DNA of 64,000 nucleotides from Trichostrongylus colubriformis (GCA_963978905.1 OZ022258.1:45430591-45494590); one strand, 5' to 3'. Shown: positions 1 through 12,039, counted from the first letter of the stretch. The notes: generated by a model not told the origin, from the sequence alone. Made by a program: numbers and translations.

Positions 1-254
1 TAACATGCCTATTGGTCATCTCGATTGCAGCAATGTAGTAGTATTCGTATTTCTTTGTTCCTTCTATAGAGCTTCTCAAGCGCATACGCCCGTCATCCCC
101 GGCTGAAACATCATCCTGCTCGGCTCCTTCGGTACCCATTCCATGCCAGTGTGTGGATCGAAAGTCTTACATGAAGCCAATTTTTTCGCCTGGGTACTTC
201 GCATTCCGTCCAGAAATAATGAAAGATGCAGCCTATGTCAATGCTGTAACGGCT

Positions 255-398
255 TCAACCTATCGTGTTCCTTCGATGCCCGTATACTTCCTTTGCTTTC
301 ATTTTATCAAAGTCAGGCATCAAGCGAATCCTGACTTCACCATCATAGTTACTAGGGTCCATATTGTCCGAGAAGTATGCGTCTTCGTCACACCCAGT
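255..398 (-). other. Short coding-like stretch, unidentified
   Basis: An open stretch of about 47 codons on the minus strand, rich in Asp, Met and Lys (it contains DNMDPSNYDGEVRIRLMPDF), ends at a TGA. A second open stretch on the same strand runs through positions 1-120 and off the window edge. I see no splice signals joining them and do not recognise the protein. They could be decayed exons or part of a transposon. The flanking bases 430-857 hold nothing I can name. Confidence 0.2.
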
Positions 399-857
399 TC
401 AAACATACTGCTTTTGTAGGCCACTGTCACCTTTGAAACTGTTCTACGATGTCCGAAGATGATTGCTCTCTCAGATAGACTCAAAACCTCTATTTTATTA
501 TGGTTTTGCTATGGATCGCTGTACATCACCACACACTTCCTCAGACCTTCCAGGAAAGCAGTAGTTTGAGCTTTTCGAGAATTACTGCCCACGAGCAATA
601 TTACAATTTCCGATACTACAATCTTTCAGTACTGTCGGTCCTACCATTCTCTTCAAGTATCAATACGATGAAAACTTCAATTGAAAAAATTCAGTATGGA
701 AAACGTTCAAAAGTAAATGGTCGACCGCGTAGAAATTTCTTGGCTTAAAGAGAACTACTAGCTGAAGTTTATAGTAATAAAGTGAATTGTTAAGAAACAG
801 TTCTTCTTTTGTGACAAACCCTCGATTCTCAAATGTGGCGCTATAGTGATTGATTTT

Positions 858-2700
858 CCTTTTTTTTATGAAATTTGAAGAGTCTTGGGGCTCCCGAAAC
901 GTTCACCAACCAAACATCTGTATCACCTGTCGTCCCGTTGCTCATTGAGAGTTCGAACGGGCGCTAGCAACGTCTCCATTCGTCCCTGTCGCAAGCCAGA
1001 GTAGTCCAGTGAACACTCCTGCTCCAGAGATGTCTGACCATCGGGCCGACGGTCGTCCAGGTGTTCGTTTGACGTCCCGAGGGATCCAGTCGGCAAGCGC
1101 TCTGGTTCAACGGTCATCGCGATAACACATGACCTATCCGGCCCATCCAATCTTCGATTCCTTGTCAAATATGTATCGGGATCTCCGAGCATCGTCCTTT
1201 CGAGCTCGTTGGATGACGCCAACCGCATGCTCCTCCTAACTACGTAGAGTCCAAGTATGTCAGGACAAGAAGGACAGCGAAATCGAAGCGATGGGCGCGG
1301 AGCCGGATGTTCTACGTCTCCTTCACTACTTTACCTCGATTTCTCGATGGTCTTGAAGGCTCCTCGAATCGCTCTTTTCCTCCTGCTCAGTTCTGGTATT
1401 AAGTCGTTTATCATATTGACTTCCCGACCTAGGTACACATAGCTGAAGCATTCGGTGATGCTCGTTCCGTTGAGCGTGAATGGACATCAGGTACCAGTCC
1501 GTTTCTTATGAACATCGTCTCCGTCAGATGCAGCTGCAGACCGATTTTTCCACACTCGCAGTCGAAATCGGCTAGCAATCGCTCCGCTTGCTGGATTGTC
1601 GGTATAAGCACGATCCTGTGACCTTCACTCCCATGCCCTCCCCAATTGACGCACGACGTTCTCGAGAGCGGCGCTGAAAAGTTTAGGCGAAATGGTGTCG
1701 CCTTGTCAAACCCCTCTCCATGTCGATGATGACTTCCTTGTAGAATGGCGAGATCCTGGTTGTGAAGTTGCTGCAGAGCTCACGAAGTAGGCATACCCTG
1801 GTTTTCCAGAGCTTCGATAGCGACTTTTGTCTCAGCTGAGTCGAAGACTTTCTTCAAATCGATGAATGTGAGACATAACGCTCGTAATACTTCAGTGCGC
1901 CCAGTGACAGTTTGGATGTGATCGATTGTACTGAACCCTCTCCGAAATCCTGCTTGCCGCATGGCTGTCCTTCGTTTAAAGTGCTACCGATTCTATTCAC
2001 GATGTGAGTGAAGAACTTGTAGACTACAGACAGCATGCAGATTGTACGATAATTGCCAATGTTGTGTGGATCTCCCTTCTTGTACAGCAACACAGTCCTG
2101 CTGGTTTTCCAGACGTGGGTACCTTGCTTTCCGACAGGTAGTGTGTGAAGAGTCGGGCCAGTGTTTTGACGATAACTGGCGAGGGATTCTTCAGTCCTTC
2201 CGGTCTAATCCTGTCGGGGCCAGGTGCTGTACCATTCTTCACCGACGAAATGGCCGCCAATCAATACAGTCTCAAATTCATGTTTTTCGTGGTGGCCGAT
2301 GCACCATAAATCGGCTATAATGCTATGAAGATAAATCGATATAGATAAAGAGACAAAGATATTGCCACGCGCTTTTTTTGTGCTACAAAGACCACGTCGT
2401 TAATTCGTTTATTGGGCCTCAAACTTGGGTAATCAAGCCTAACCATAGTGTTAATATGCAATGAACAGAAAAGGTAAAAGGCAGAAGATGGGGGTCTCAT
2501 TGATTTGTTGGCGTTTTATACCTCCCCTGGCTCCTTTGGCGCCGAACCAATAATTGATGGGTGGTCAAGGGCCATTCCGTGGCATGATCCTGGCGGTCAT
2601 AGCGTCCTCCCCCTCGGGTGGTGTCTCAACTTCATGCAGTAATTGCGAAAGGTCGCTATACTATCGCACCGACAATTTCACATTTCTTGTCAGACTGGAC
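858..2700 (-). mobile_element. Decayed RTE-like non-LTR retrotransposon
   Basis: Minus-strand translations in shifting frames give, in order, a reverse-transcriptase start (KNGTAPGPDRIRPEGLKN), a fingers/palm block (VLLYKKGDPHNIGNYR), an IDH..TV/FIDLKKVFDS block resembling RT motif A, a block QQAERLLADFD, and near the 3' end a C-terminal tail with a GRPP-like Arg/Trp-rich motif. This order is typical of RTE-clade endonuclease/RT proteins. Several frameshifts and stops break it, so it is inactive. An A-rich run at about 858-868 on the same strand fits a 3' tail. The part above 2300 is less certain: it holds a peptide QLLHEVETPPEGED and may include an insertion at about 2300-2520. Confidence 0.75.
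2418..2439 (-). other. SL1-like 22-mer
   Basis: On the minus strand this 22-mer matches the canonical nematode SL1 spliced leader at 20 of 22 positions, starting GGCTTGATTACCCAAG where SL1 starts GGTTTAATTACCCAAG. It is not an SL RNA gene: the base after the leader is G but the next bases are CCCAA, not the GTAAAC donor, and no Sm site or SL stem-loops follow. A leader copied into the genome with a trans-spliced message is one explanation. Confidence 0.55.
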
Positions 2701-3360
2701 CCAGAGTACAATCTATATAGACAATGAAGTTTCTAAATAAGTTTTTATTATGCACGCTATTTCGCCCCACTTCAGCACAGGCTGTCTTTGATTAGTAATG
2801 GTCGGGATTCGAAAGCATTTGAAAACATACATTGCAACAATTTTGAACCAAAATTAATATCTGAACCAAAATAACATTGTAAGAATTGTTCCTCAGAATC
2901 AGTATGCTTCCAACGACTTTCAGCATCTGATAGCCAAAAAATCGAAAAACCTACTCCCTCCCCATGTTTCACTAGAAGAAAGGAACAGAAGAAAGCGAGG
3001 ATAAAACATTCAGCGTTGTTGCTTTTTGAACGCGCCACGCATTCTACTTCGACTCCAAATCGTAGTGATAGTAGGGTTTGGTTGGACAACGGAGTGACTC
3101 TCTACAAAGCCTCAAGTTGAGGGTTGATGTAGGCAGAAAGGGCGCTTCTGCGCACGTATGATTACCACGCAATCAGACCATGCCGCCAGTGTGGAAGAGA
3201 CGGGAAGACATGAGAAGACTCGGCCTCCCTGACTCACATCGTGCGCGTTGTGCAACGGTTCAGTTCGTCTCACGACGTCATCACAGAACAGACGCTATTA
3301 TTGTTAGATTATCATCTGCGTGTGTTTGAAGGCACTTTCCGCGACATTCGCACCAGCTAT
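2700..3360. other. Intergenic, probable old repeat
   Basis: There is no convincing gene. A segment at about 3015-3070 (TTTTTGAACGCGCCACGCATT) resembles one at about 61255-61310, so part of this stretch is probably a dispersed repeat. Confidence 0.35.
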
Positions 3361-3900
3361 TTACCCTGCCGCTGCCGATATACCCCCAGGTAAATGTCGA
3401 GGATGTACCCTTTGAGCGGCGCCACAAGGCCTCGTGGCAGCGCTAAGCCCGCGGTAGGCCACTGCGACCCCGCCCATCAACTGTGACCACACCTGCCATC
3501 GGACGAAGCTTTTCCCAACATTTACGTGGGCCTGTGATTCTGCGATAACATGAGATAAAGAAGAAATTCCAGTAGTTAAAGGCAGCATTAGGGGAAAGTC
3601 GGACGAAAAGTAAAAGAAATGGTGCATATGAAAGTCGAGATGCCTAGTAACAGGATAGTGGAGAAGAAACGGGTGGAAATGGCCCAAAACTCGAGAAATA
3701 GGACCCCCTTTCCACTATTGATTCTCGACGCGGACGATCTGTCCGTCAAGAGGGGAGTAGTCTGATCTAGTTTTCCATTGGCATGTTGCCAAGTAAACAC
3801 AGGGAAATGTTTGGATATACGACAACATCTACTTTTTTGAGTGAGTTTCAAGCTAAAACTGCGAAAGCGCGCCGCAAAACCTCCGATCCTGCCTCATCTC
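3361..3900 (-). repeat. Dispersed repeat with conserved ORF (family R1), copy 1
   Basis: On the minus strand, 3588-3851 reads as an open frame ending RFFSTILLLGISTFICTIS then FTFRPTFP. The same frame recurs on the plus strand at 11421-11747, with many shared residues (LLT-D/E-R, GK-VLFL, RFF-T, FTFRP-FP). This is therefore a dispersed element rather than a single-copy gene. The hydrophobic core looks like one membrane segment. Its function is unknown. Confidence 0.5.
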
Positions 3901-5092
3901 CTTGGCCGCTCCCACCCAAGTCAATCGGGAATTACGTCATCGGGGGACGGGACCGCTGTGTCTAAGAGGCACAACCGCTGCATGGTTGCGGCGTTTTGCA
4001 GGGTTTCTACAGCTCGGAGGGGGACTTTTTCACCGGGATTTCGCCACATATAGTCTACTTAGGCCCAGGACTACCATGTGTGTGACTTCTTGTAGGGATT
4101 TCTCCATTACCGCATTACCCCTAATGCTGTCTTTAATGAAACGTTCACTTGAAGAAACAGGTAATATTTCAAGGTTCCTTATGATGACAGGTTCGCCGGA
4201 AAGTAATGAGACAAATTCCGTAGTACGTATACTACCATTTTACCTGACGCACGAAGAACATTGTGTACCGTGGATTTAGAAGCACCCGAGCAGGCCGCAA
4301 GTTGAGCACCGTAACGTCAGATCGTTCTTCACAAATGGCAAGAATAAGCTGCTCTTCTGCGTAGTGAACGTCCCTATCGACTGCAGTTTCGAGACATTTT
4401 TCGATTTGCCGTACCATCTGAAGCACGTCGCTCAAGAAGGTGCTTGATCATTCATTTTCTCCAAGCCAACGGGCCTCATCCGCGGATTTGCCGGAACGAT
4501 AGTGTAGTGTAGAAGGAGAGCTGCCCGTTATAGCGTTTTCTTATCGTCCATCTCCGGCACATTAGTGGAAGATGAAGACAGTGTGGACCATATTCCTGTG
4601 ATGTCGTATATGTACGGGTCTTCAAACACTGAATTCCAGAGTTTTGTCCTCTCACGTCGTCGACGTCCAAAAATATATGCTGTCGAATCTCACCACTTCA
4701 TTTGTCTCATTACTTTCCGGACAACCTAATACCATCCAACGGGAACTGATTCAGAGACTCCTTTCCACGCGGTGTTCTCGTACAGGGCCAGATGTCAGGA
4801 GAAATCATTTTTGTCATTGTCGGAGGCTTCTTTCGGATTTTTCCTTCTTGGTGTATTCTTTAGCACTTCTAATTTCATAATTCAGCTCTTAAATCCATTC
4901 AAGGTAATCGCGGAAAGTGCCTTTGATCATCAAGCGAACTCAATAGACGGCACTGGCGCATATTCGCCATGACCACCGATCGCACCCCTCACGACTCACG
5001 ACAGACAGACACACTAACCTAGGTCGTGATCTTCAAGCCAGGCCAATGGGAACCGCCAGCCCTGAATACATAATCTTCTTGCGCGCTGAGAT
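3901..5092. other. Intergenic with transposon-like debris
   Basis: On the minus strand near 4200-4310 a short frame resembles the helix-turn-helix start of Tc1/mariner-type transposases (ASKSTVHNVLRASGK), followed by decayed sequence. A 20-base string TTTGTCTCATTACTTTCCGG occurs on the plus strand near 4697 and on the minus strand near 4205, so the two ends are partly inverted copies. No intact gene was found. Confidence 0.3.
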
Positions 5093-5225
5093 AGGGTCGT
5101 GTTCATACTTTGCGGTACCGGCGGCTAGGCGTGGCTGCATGTCTCTGCGCCTCCACAGTGCCACTCTCCTCGCTGCATGTGAACGCACCCTTACCCTGCC
5201 GACGCAAAGTATGGACGCAGCCTAA
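5093..5225. mobile_element. Foldback MITE, family F1, copy 1
   Basis: The left arm GTGTTCATACTTTGCG is mirrored by the right arm CGCAAAGTATGGACGC, about 130 bases end to end. A second copy with clearer ends lies at 50315-50444. It has no coding capacity, so it is likely moved by a transposase encoded elsewhere. Confidence 0.7.
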
Positions 5226-6387
5226 CGCAGATGCTAAGAGCAAGCAGCACCAATCCCCACTAATCGTTGGAGGAATTCGGCTAAAACCCAACCAAGATGG
5301 CCTTTCATGTCTATTTAGTGGGGGGGGGGGGAGGGGAACTCGATCAAGGGAATCAAACCTTGGAAGTTTTTGAAGGCTCTCACACTGAAGAATTATTATG
5401 AAATGAGTGACTTGATGTAGAAGAATTATCTGGGGAAATTACGTGTGAACGGGTGTTGAAAATAAAATAAGAGAGCGACCAGTTAACATGTGTGTTTTTA
5501 CTAAGGAGGAGGTCTACAAAACGAAAATACCTTGTCCAGATGGAAGAAGACCGGCCTACTAGGTCCCGATGAAGGGAACAAAACACCTCTTTTGAGGTTT
5601 GATTAACATGTGTACGGCATACTCGACACGCAAACGCTCATAAAAACAACACCCTTCGATCCGAAGGAATTTGTTCATAGCTGCCATGAAGCAAAAGTGC
5701 TCAGTTCGTAATAAGTGGAGCTTCAGCGGGAAAATATTACCTTGCTGCACTAATGCGTTGATCTAACAAACACTTATACATGCGATGAAGCCAAAACGGA
5801 GTAAACTTCTTCCAGTACAGCATCGATGCTGGCCCACATTATAGCTAAAATATAACTATACATGGGCCAGCACACAGCTGTAACTCTTTCCCACCCTCCA
5901 AAAAAGAAAAATCTTCTATTCGATTACTCATTTGTTTTAGAGTGAAAGCGCACGAAATCAAAAATGATATCTGAGCTGTAATCATTCATTGTTAGAATTT
6001 GATGCTCTCAAGGAATCAACGTCACATCCCGTTTTGTTTACACTGGATGAGAGTTCAATGACAAAAAGACAAAGTAATATAAGTGGTTGTTTGATTATTC
6101 TCTTTGCGGTGCATTACGAGCGAAATAATGAAAATATGTGAAGTTGTTAAACTAATTTTGTGTTGGTATTCCCGCTATTATAAGGGCGCACAGAAACTTC
6201 TGTGGTTGGGATCCATAGAGAGAGCACCTGGTCCAATTCAATAGTCCATGATCATTCCAGTCTCTGGGCTTGCAATAAAAGTAATGATTTTAAAGACTTC
6301 GATTGCCCCTTTTCAACGGGTGTTGCCTGGGCTCCAACGCGTACTCGGCATTCAAATCACGGATATGACGAGCTAACCTCAAATATA
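5226..6387. other. Intergenic, one hairpin
   Basis: No gene recognised. It holds a G-tract at about 5328-5338 and a near-perfect short hairpin at 5827-5872. The remainder is AT-rich and featureless to me. Confidence 0.4.
5827..5872. repeat. Short inverted repeat (hairpin)
   Basis: The arm TGCTGGCCCACATTATAG pairs with CTATACATGGGCCAGCA around a short AT-rich loop. The outer ten bases pair perfectly. It could be a small foldback remnant or a transcribed hairpin; nothing nearby indicates transcription. Confidence 0.5.
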
Positions 6388-7405
6388 TTGGGTTGAGGAA
6401 TAAGTGCCCGCGGTTTTTTTAACCACGTTTTTCACATTGTTCCCTTCATCTTTCGACAGAGCTTATATATGTTGTCGATAGAGCTCTTTTTGCTCTAAAG
6501 AATGCTACTATCTGTTTTTCGATTCCTTCGACTACCCAATATCTGTGAGGTTTGAAAATTAAGTAAGCTGTAGGCAAAAAGTTGGCACTTGCGCACCTCG
6601 TCTTTCTCGTCTGCCATCGAGACCAAAAAAAAAAGTGTGTGTATGTTCTCAATAGAGCTTTTTCAGCTCTACAAGATGACACTCTTCTTTTGTATCCTCT
6701 CATATTTTAGCATGTAGAGATAAATTTCCACCTTTTTTCAATTCAAAATTGTGTAATGAAAATGAACTGTTTGGCACTATGTTTTGTACTATTCGATAGA
6801 GCTCTTTTCGCTCTACAAGATAGTGCTTACGGTTGAATTTGCCATTTTCTTGATCATTTGAAATGACGAAATCGAGCTTTTTCGACTACATATGTCAACA
6901 ATGCTCGATTCTGTCGACTTTTAAATGGTCTAAAAAATGGCAAAGTCAATTCGAACAAAAATGTCAAACACTATCCTGTGGAGCGAGAAGAGCTCTATGG
7001 AATGATGTAAAAAACTCTGCCAAAAAAATCGTTTTCGTCACGCAATTTTCAACTGAAGAACAGGTGGAAACCTATCAATACATGCTAAAATGTGAAAGGA
7101 TTTAAAAGATGGGTGGCATCATCTTGTAGAGCAAAAAAAGCTCTATCGAATGCATGTATACAAATCCTCTCCAATCTCGGCGGTAGGCGAGGAAAGGGAG
7201 ATAACGAAAGTGCACACTTTTGCAATGTACCGCATTTGTGAGTCTTAAAAACAGAAAAAAGTTAAGCGATTCGAACAAAAAGTAGTACCATTCTGTAGAG
7301 CTGAAAAAGCTCTATCGGAAACATATGCAAGCTTCGTCGAAAGATGGAGGAAACATTGTGAAAAACGGGATTGAAAAAACCACGGGGACTTATTTCTCAA
7401 CCCAA
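6388..7405. mobile_element. 1,018-bp mariner-type foldback MITE (family M), copy A
   Basis: The left terminus TTGGGTTGAGGAATAAGT matches the reverse complement of the right terminus (TTGGGTTGAGAAATAAGT), and both ends abut TA, the mariner target-site duplication. Inside, six small palindromes of the form GATAGAGC..GCTCTACA sit at about 6474, 6650, 6792, 6980, 7123 and 7295. Their spacing is mirror-symmetric (176, 142, 188, 143, 172), so the element is one giant imperfect palindrome. An open frame at 6863-7105 crosses the centre and resembles no transposase. Confidence 0.8.
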
Positions 7406-7799
7406 TAGACGTATGTATCAAGTTATTTCTTCTCAATTCGATAATTCACTTTGTGTCCTTTCTGAATTGTGGATATGAAGACTATATAAAAAAAATCAAT
7501 AGAAATAAATGCATATGCATGAGAGATCTGCAAATTTGTGACACCGGGAGGTGTAAATTTGGCACATTGTGGAAGTAGAGATGCTCAGCAGTATAAGAGA
7601 AAAGAAAGAACAACATAAAACTGCGAAAAAACCGAAAAAATAAGAACCCGAAATCCTCCTTCTCTCTCGCGTCCCTCTGCGTCACTAGCCGGGATGGACT
7701 GCAGAGAGGCCACAGGCTGGATCAGCCGGCCGCGATCGTTTTTCCGCCCCTCCCCGGCGACTCGCCCCGCCGCACGACGACATGCCGTGCCGCGGGGTT
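7406..7799. other. Intergenic
   Basis: I see no gene or clear repeat in this stretch, apart from a GC-rich block from about 7690 leading into the R2 repeat. Confidence 0.35.
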
Positions 7800-7970
7800 G
7801 TGATAAGATCCCAAGCCGGGTTGTTCCAATGCGATTTTCGCCACATATGACCTCATCTAAGGTAGAAGGTTCGTTTCCAGAGAACCTGTACTCTCGGATT
7901 TCAGTGTTCCCTTACCCCTACTGGTCCCTTTGGAAATTAGGCCTATTATGTGTAAAGGAAAGATGTAAAG
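7800..7970 (+). repeat. Dispersed repeat family R2, copy 1
   Basis: The stretch from GCGATTTTCGCCACATATGA through a Lys-Val-Glu-Gly-coding block to CCCTTACCCCTACTGG is repeated on the minus strand at about 42530-42720. The translated parallel is SSKVEGSFPENLYSRIS here and ASEVEGLLQGNMYSQLS there. A trace (TTTCGCCACATATAG) also occurs at about 4041. No function is evident. Confidence 0.5.
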
Positions 7971-8559
7971 AAGGAAAAATAGAAGATGTGAAAAAACTTT
8001 CTTTAACCTAATGTAGTGAACTAGTCGCGCGGATGAGGGGTCCAGTCGCCGACTCCTTGCATTACCTTACCCGGTGGATCAGTTCTAAAACACGCTGATC
8101 TGTTTTTGATTGTGCGTAACTAAGTACCAACATGAGCAGGTTGAACTCAGCAATACCGTAGGAAAAGCGCAGCAATAATACCACCTATGAAACCAGGGAA
8201 ATGTGTTCACATTTGTTCCTTTTATTCAAATAATTCGCACAATTCCCTGTCGAAAAAAAAGTAACCTCAAGCATGGTCGTTCAGCAAATACGTGAACGTC
8301 AACGAAAAGTGAATAAAAAGAACGAATGTAGATAAGCAGCGGAACGAAAAGAAGAGAAAATTCGAGACTTGTTAAGTAGTCTGTGAATGGGAAGCTGTTC
8401 GATGGGGATTGTAAACCGGGAAAATCCATAACCCCTGAAGCTTTGCACGCTTCGTTTTTCTTGCAGTCTGAAGGTTACGCTGGCCTGCAGCACTCCTGAG
8501 TTGTACGTGTTTCGTCAGGTGTGGAGCATGACGGGCTTAGAGGCACACGGGAGGGAGTG
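7971..8559. other. Intergenic
   Basis: No gene, RNA or named repeat recognised. Confidence 0.35.
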
Positions 8560-8990
8560 GGACAAATTGCGCCTACGGTAAGCGCTTGCAGTCCTTTAGT
8601 TTGCCGCAACTGCACATACGACACCAACCTTGGTAGGGTGTGGATTGTTTGCAACTCTATGAGAAACATCGTTTTTTCCTACTCTTTTCCTTTCATTGTT
8701 CGCATTTGTCTGCTGTTTCATTCGTTTAACATCATCATGAATAAAATCAAATTCGTCTCATGTCACACCATAACAGTGGCGTCGGCCCTCTCTGACCCGC
8801 CCGCCAGCAGGCAACTCGGCCACTGAGGGGTGTGGAAGCGCGCTAGAATCGTAGTAGATAAGGGCCACAGATGCGCGTTTTTCAAAGCGAATGTCTACAC
8901 ATTATTCGTTCAAGGCTCAACTCGAATATTCGTCCACAGAGAATAGTGTCTTCAGATACGCCTTCCTTCCTCCTCGTGATGCCTTTTAAT
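8560..8990 (+). repeat. Dispersed repeat family R3, copy
   Basis: The stretch shares ordered blocks with 47815-48330: TTTAGTTTGCCGCAA, a TTTCATTCGTTTAACATC-like block, AATAAAATCAAATTCG, GGCAACTCGGCCACTGA, then ATACGC..CTTCCTTCC. Related but more diverged copies lie at 12040-12270, 22830-23270 and, inverted, 44620-45060. It is non-coding and probably a degraded transposon. Confidence 0.5.
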
Positions 8991-11015
8991 CAAGACATAT
9001 GAGCATCAGATGTTCCTCTAATCAAAGAAGGATATTAAGACCAGGGATTCGTGGACATAGTTGACGGCTTATTCGACCTAAGATCTACTAAAGTTCATGC
9101 ACATGTTCATGTGTTTACCTTCCTGAGTGCTCTCGCAATGAGAGTGGGTGGGGGGAGGGAGAGGAGAGCGGTTGTAATAAGTTGCACATCTGAGCATCTT
9201 AAAGGGATCTTTAAGGGGTCAACCTGCACACTCAGGCGCATATGCATATATTTTTGCATAAGCCTTAGTGAAAGGAAGTAGAGGTTTCTTTCCCCTTCTA
9301 GAACTAGGTAAAAATAATGCCCATAGTGGGATGCTCTCACCATCCCCCCCCCCCCTCCCTCATTGCGTTAGGATGTGATACAGAAAATACTAGGAAGAGT
9401 TTGGATCCGAAAGAACATGAGAAACCTCATAATGCCACGAAAATCCTTCAGTGCAGCCATGAATGCCCGGACAACATTAATCTTGGTTTTGAATGGTTTT
9501 GGAGTGTGAAAAAAATTTCTCAGTGAGGAACATAATTCTTCGGCCGATATTCTGATAATAACTTAGTCATTTGTCTTCATATATTCAAAAATATTCATTC
9601 GAATCGAGCTATTCAAAAATGGTGGCAAGGACTTCCTAGCAGATCGGCATGGAGGTTTGGTAAGAGGACAAAAAGTTTCTGATAATGAAAAGCATTTGCG
9701 TAAAAATGGAACCCGTTTCTTCAAAGAGTGGAAGCGAGCTGCAAAAAGTTATATCGAAATAGCAAAAAAAATGCTAAAGAAAATAGGCCTAATCGTCGCA
9801 TGGAGTAACTGTGAAATATGTGCTGAAGATGCTCTGAACGAAACCAAGCACCCTCTAATCGATAATATAACGAAATTCGCTTAATTTCTGTAATATGTAA
9901 GTTCAGAAAATGAATGATAGAGCGCTTAGGGTTCCGTGAATGACATCAGGAACATAGTACAATTAATGAGTCCGATTTGCATCAAAATTACAATAACATG
10001 TTAAAGTTACAAGTTTCAAATAGTGTGCAGAAGGATCACAATGTTACAACACGCTCTGTCCGGGACATTTTCGAGCCACACCCTCTTTTGAGGGAGCCTG
10101 GGAGCGGCACTTTCCAATAAAATCATGAAAATAACCGCGCTTCAAGGCAAGCATTCAATACACGCTGATAATCATTAATTCCTATATGAGGGAATCGCTA
10201 ACGTCCTCCATCAGCTGTGCTATTGAAAAAATATTATATGTGTCTCCAAATACACGGCAGTATCAAATTCCGACGAGCAATTCCATCAGCCGTAGCCTAC
10301 TGAGGGACCGCGTGTGGCAAATTTGTCAACGTGAATAATTGACGCATTAATTGAATTTTGTAAACAAATGTTGATGGACGGGAGCGATATGGCCGGCCGA
10401 GCTTAGCAGCGAAAAACACGCCCAATCCCTAGAGACTTCCTTCTCTACGGACCAAGCCACTGAGTTCGCATTTGATTAGTTGGATCTCATGAAACAAGAA
10501 AAGCAGGTGAGCAATACAGAAGTCGGATAGTTTAATCTAATCATAAACTGATTAAAGTTAATTTAATCATAAATTTGCTTTCCATCCATAGACAGCGACA
10601 GCTTCCAACATAGTAATCAGGGCAGAAAGGAAAGTCAATGAGACCAAAATTCATCTGTCTCCGCCATGCACTGTTTTCCATTCGGGATTTGTATGTAAAC
10701 GTCTATTTGCACATTTAGAAGAGTGTTTGATTCAAAACCGACTTACAAGGACCGAGTAAATTTCGGAGTTCGTTTTGTGCAAAACAAACTTAATGGCAAA
10801 GATCAGCCGGCCGCTTAAAGAGGATATTTGTGAGCAAGTCAGTGGTCTTCGTTCATCCTGACAACCCGGGAGCAAGAAGTATAGCTGAGATAACCACTGT
10901 GGATCCGATTCTCGAACTGCTTCACGGCACTACACTTACAGCAGCATTAGTTTTAACTAGTTCACCACTGTTAATTTTAAAAAGACCCATCCTAAATGCA
11001 TGACTTTGAAGACAT
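8991..11015. other. Long intergenic stretch without recognised gene
   Basis: It holds a C-tract near 9345, a lysine-rich open frame at 9657-9884 that I cannot place, and a short AT-rich duplication around 10530-10577. Nothing here shows good splice sites linked to a coding frame. Confidence 0.35.
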
Positions 11016-11129
11016 TCACTTAGGAACTAGGGGTCTATCTAGGGAGCCAGCCAGTACCCAATATGTACTGACCAGAAAAAGGCCAAGGGTTTCAACTTTA
11101 AACGGGGACTTTGAAACGAGACTCAGGAG

Positions 11130-11141
11130 GGGGGGGGGGGG
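11130..11141 (+). repeat. Poly-G tract
   Basis: A run of 12 G. Comparable G or C runs occur near 5328, 9345, 15741, 28264, 43027 and 57001. Such runs are prone to length errors in assembly. Confidence 0.8.
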
Positions 11142-11416
11142 CTGATAAGGTCCGAAATGATGATTACAAATATAAAAATTTCGAAGTTCGCTGCGAAAGG
11201 TGCGCATCTGAGCTGTGGCAGAGGCGGCCTTTTTAGCTGCAGCCGCCTTTCTTGGCTCGGTCCGCCTCCTAACGACGAGCATCCCTGCTTGGTTGCGGTG
11301 GGAGGTGCCAAGGTGCAGCGGCAGGGTTGGAGCGATAGCGGTGCGCATTCGTAAATAGCAATGCCGCAGACCTTCTCTAAACAGCTGATTTTCTTTTTCA
11401 TTGTTTTTAATTTCTG
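11142..11416. other. GC-rich intergenic block
   Basis: The block from about 11200 to 11350 is markedly GC-rich compared with its surroundings and open in several frames on both strands. No domain is recognisable, so it is probably a repeat. Confidence 0.3.
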
Positions 11417-11760
11417 ATGATTGGATTCTTTTCTTCTTCATTATTCCTCACTTGTTGTTATGGCTCGTCTGCATTCAGCGATAGAACGCCTTTTAGTTTT
11501 TGTATTGTTTCCACGCTTATTATCCCATACTTGGCTACATGCCATTGGAAGAGTCATCCGGACTACCCGCCTCTTGACGGAACGGTGGTCCACGTCGGGA
11601 ATTAACGATGGGAAGAAGGTCTTATTCCTTGGATTCGTGGTCATTTACTCCCGCTTTTTCTGCACCGTCGTATCACTGATCATTTCAACCGTCATGCTCA
11701 CCATTTTTTTCACTTTTCGTCCGATTTTCCCCTATCACTGCTTTTAACTCTCGCACCCAA
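11417..11760 (+). repeat. Dispersed repeat with conserved ORF (family R1), copy 2
   Basis: The plus-strand open frame 11421-11747 parallels the minus-strand frame at 3588-3851 over about 55 residues, with the same hydrophobic centre and the same FTFRP ending. Conservation of a reading frame between two unlinked copies suggests the element once encoded a protein. No known domain is visible. Confidence 0.5.
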
Positions 11761-12039
11761 CAGAGACACTCTTCGCTCTACTCCTGCCCTTTAAAGACAC
11801 CGTAAGGGAGTAATTTTGGCTTACGGTAGAACAGACGTAGTGTGGACGAGTTCAAGTGACCGCCATTGCACAAACTCGCCAATTTGACGCCTTGGCATGG
11901 TGCCAAGAGAAGATGTTTCCATTATAAAGTTGTTCATTCCTTTTACCTTCTCCTTTGTTCTTTCTTATATTGTTTCTAGATGTACTTACATGAATATTAA
12001 TGTAGTTGGGAATGGCCACTCCACTGCGCTGGGAGTCAG

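Noticed and set aside
2418..2439. SL1 RNA gene
   Set aside because: The leader is not followed by the GTAAAC donor, Sm site or stem-loops of an SL RNA.
11016..11441. 141-codon minus-strand frame
   Set aside because: It crosses a homopolymer G-tract and a GC-rich repeat-like block and has no recognisable domain.
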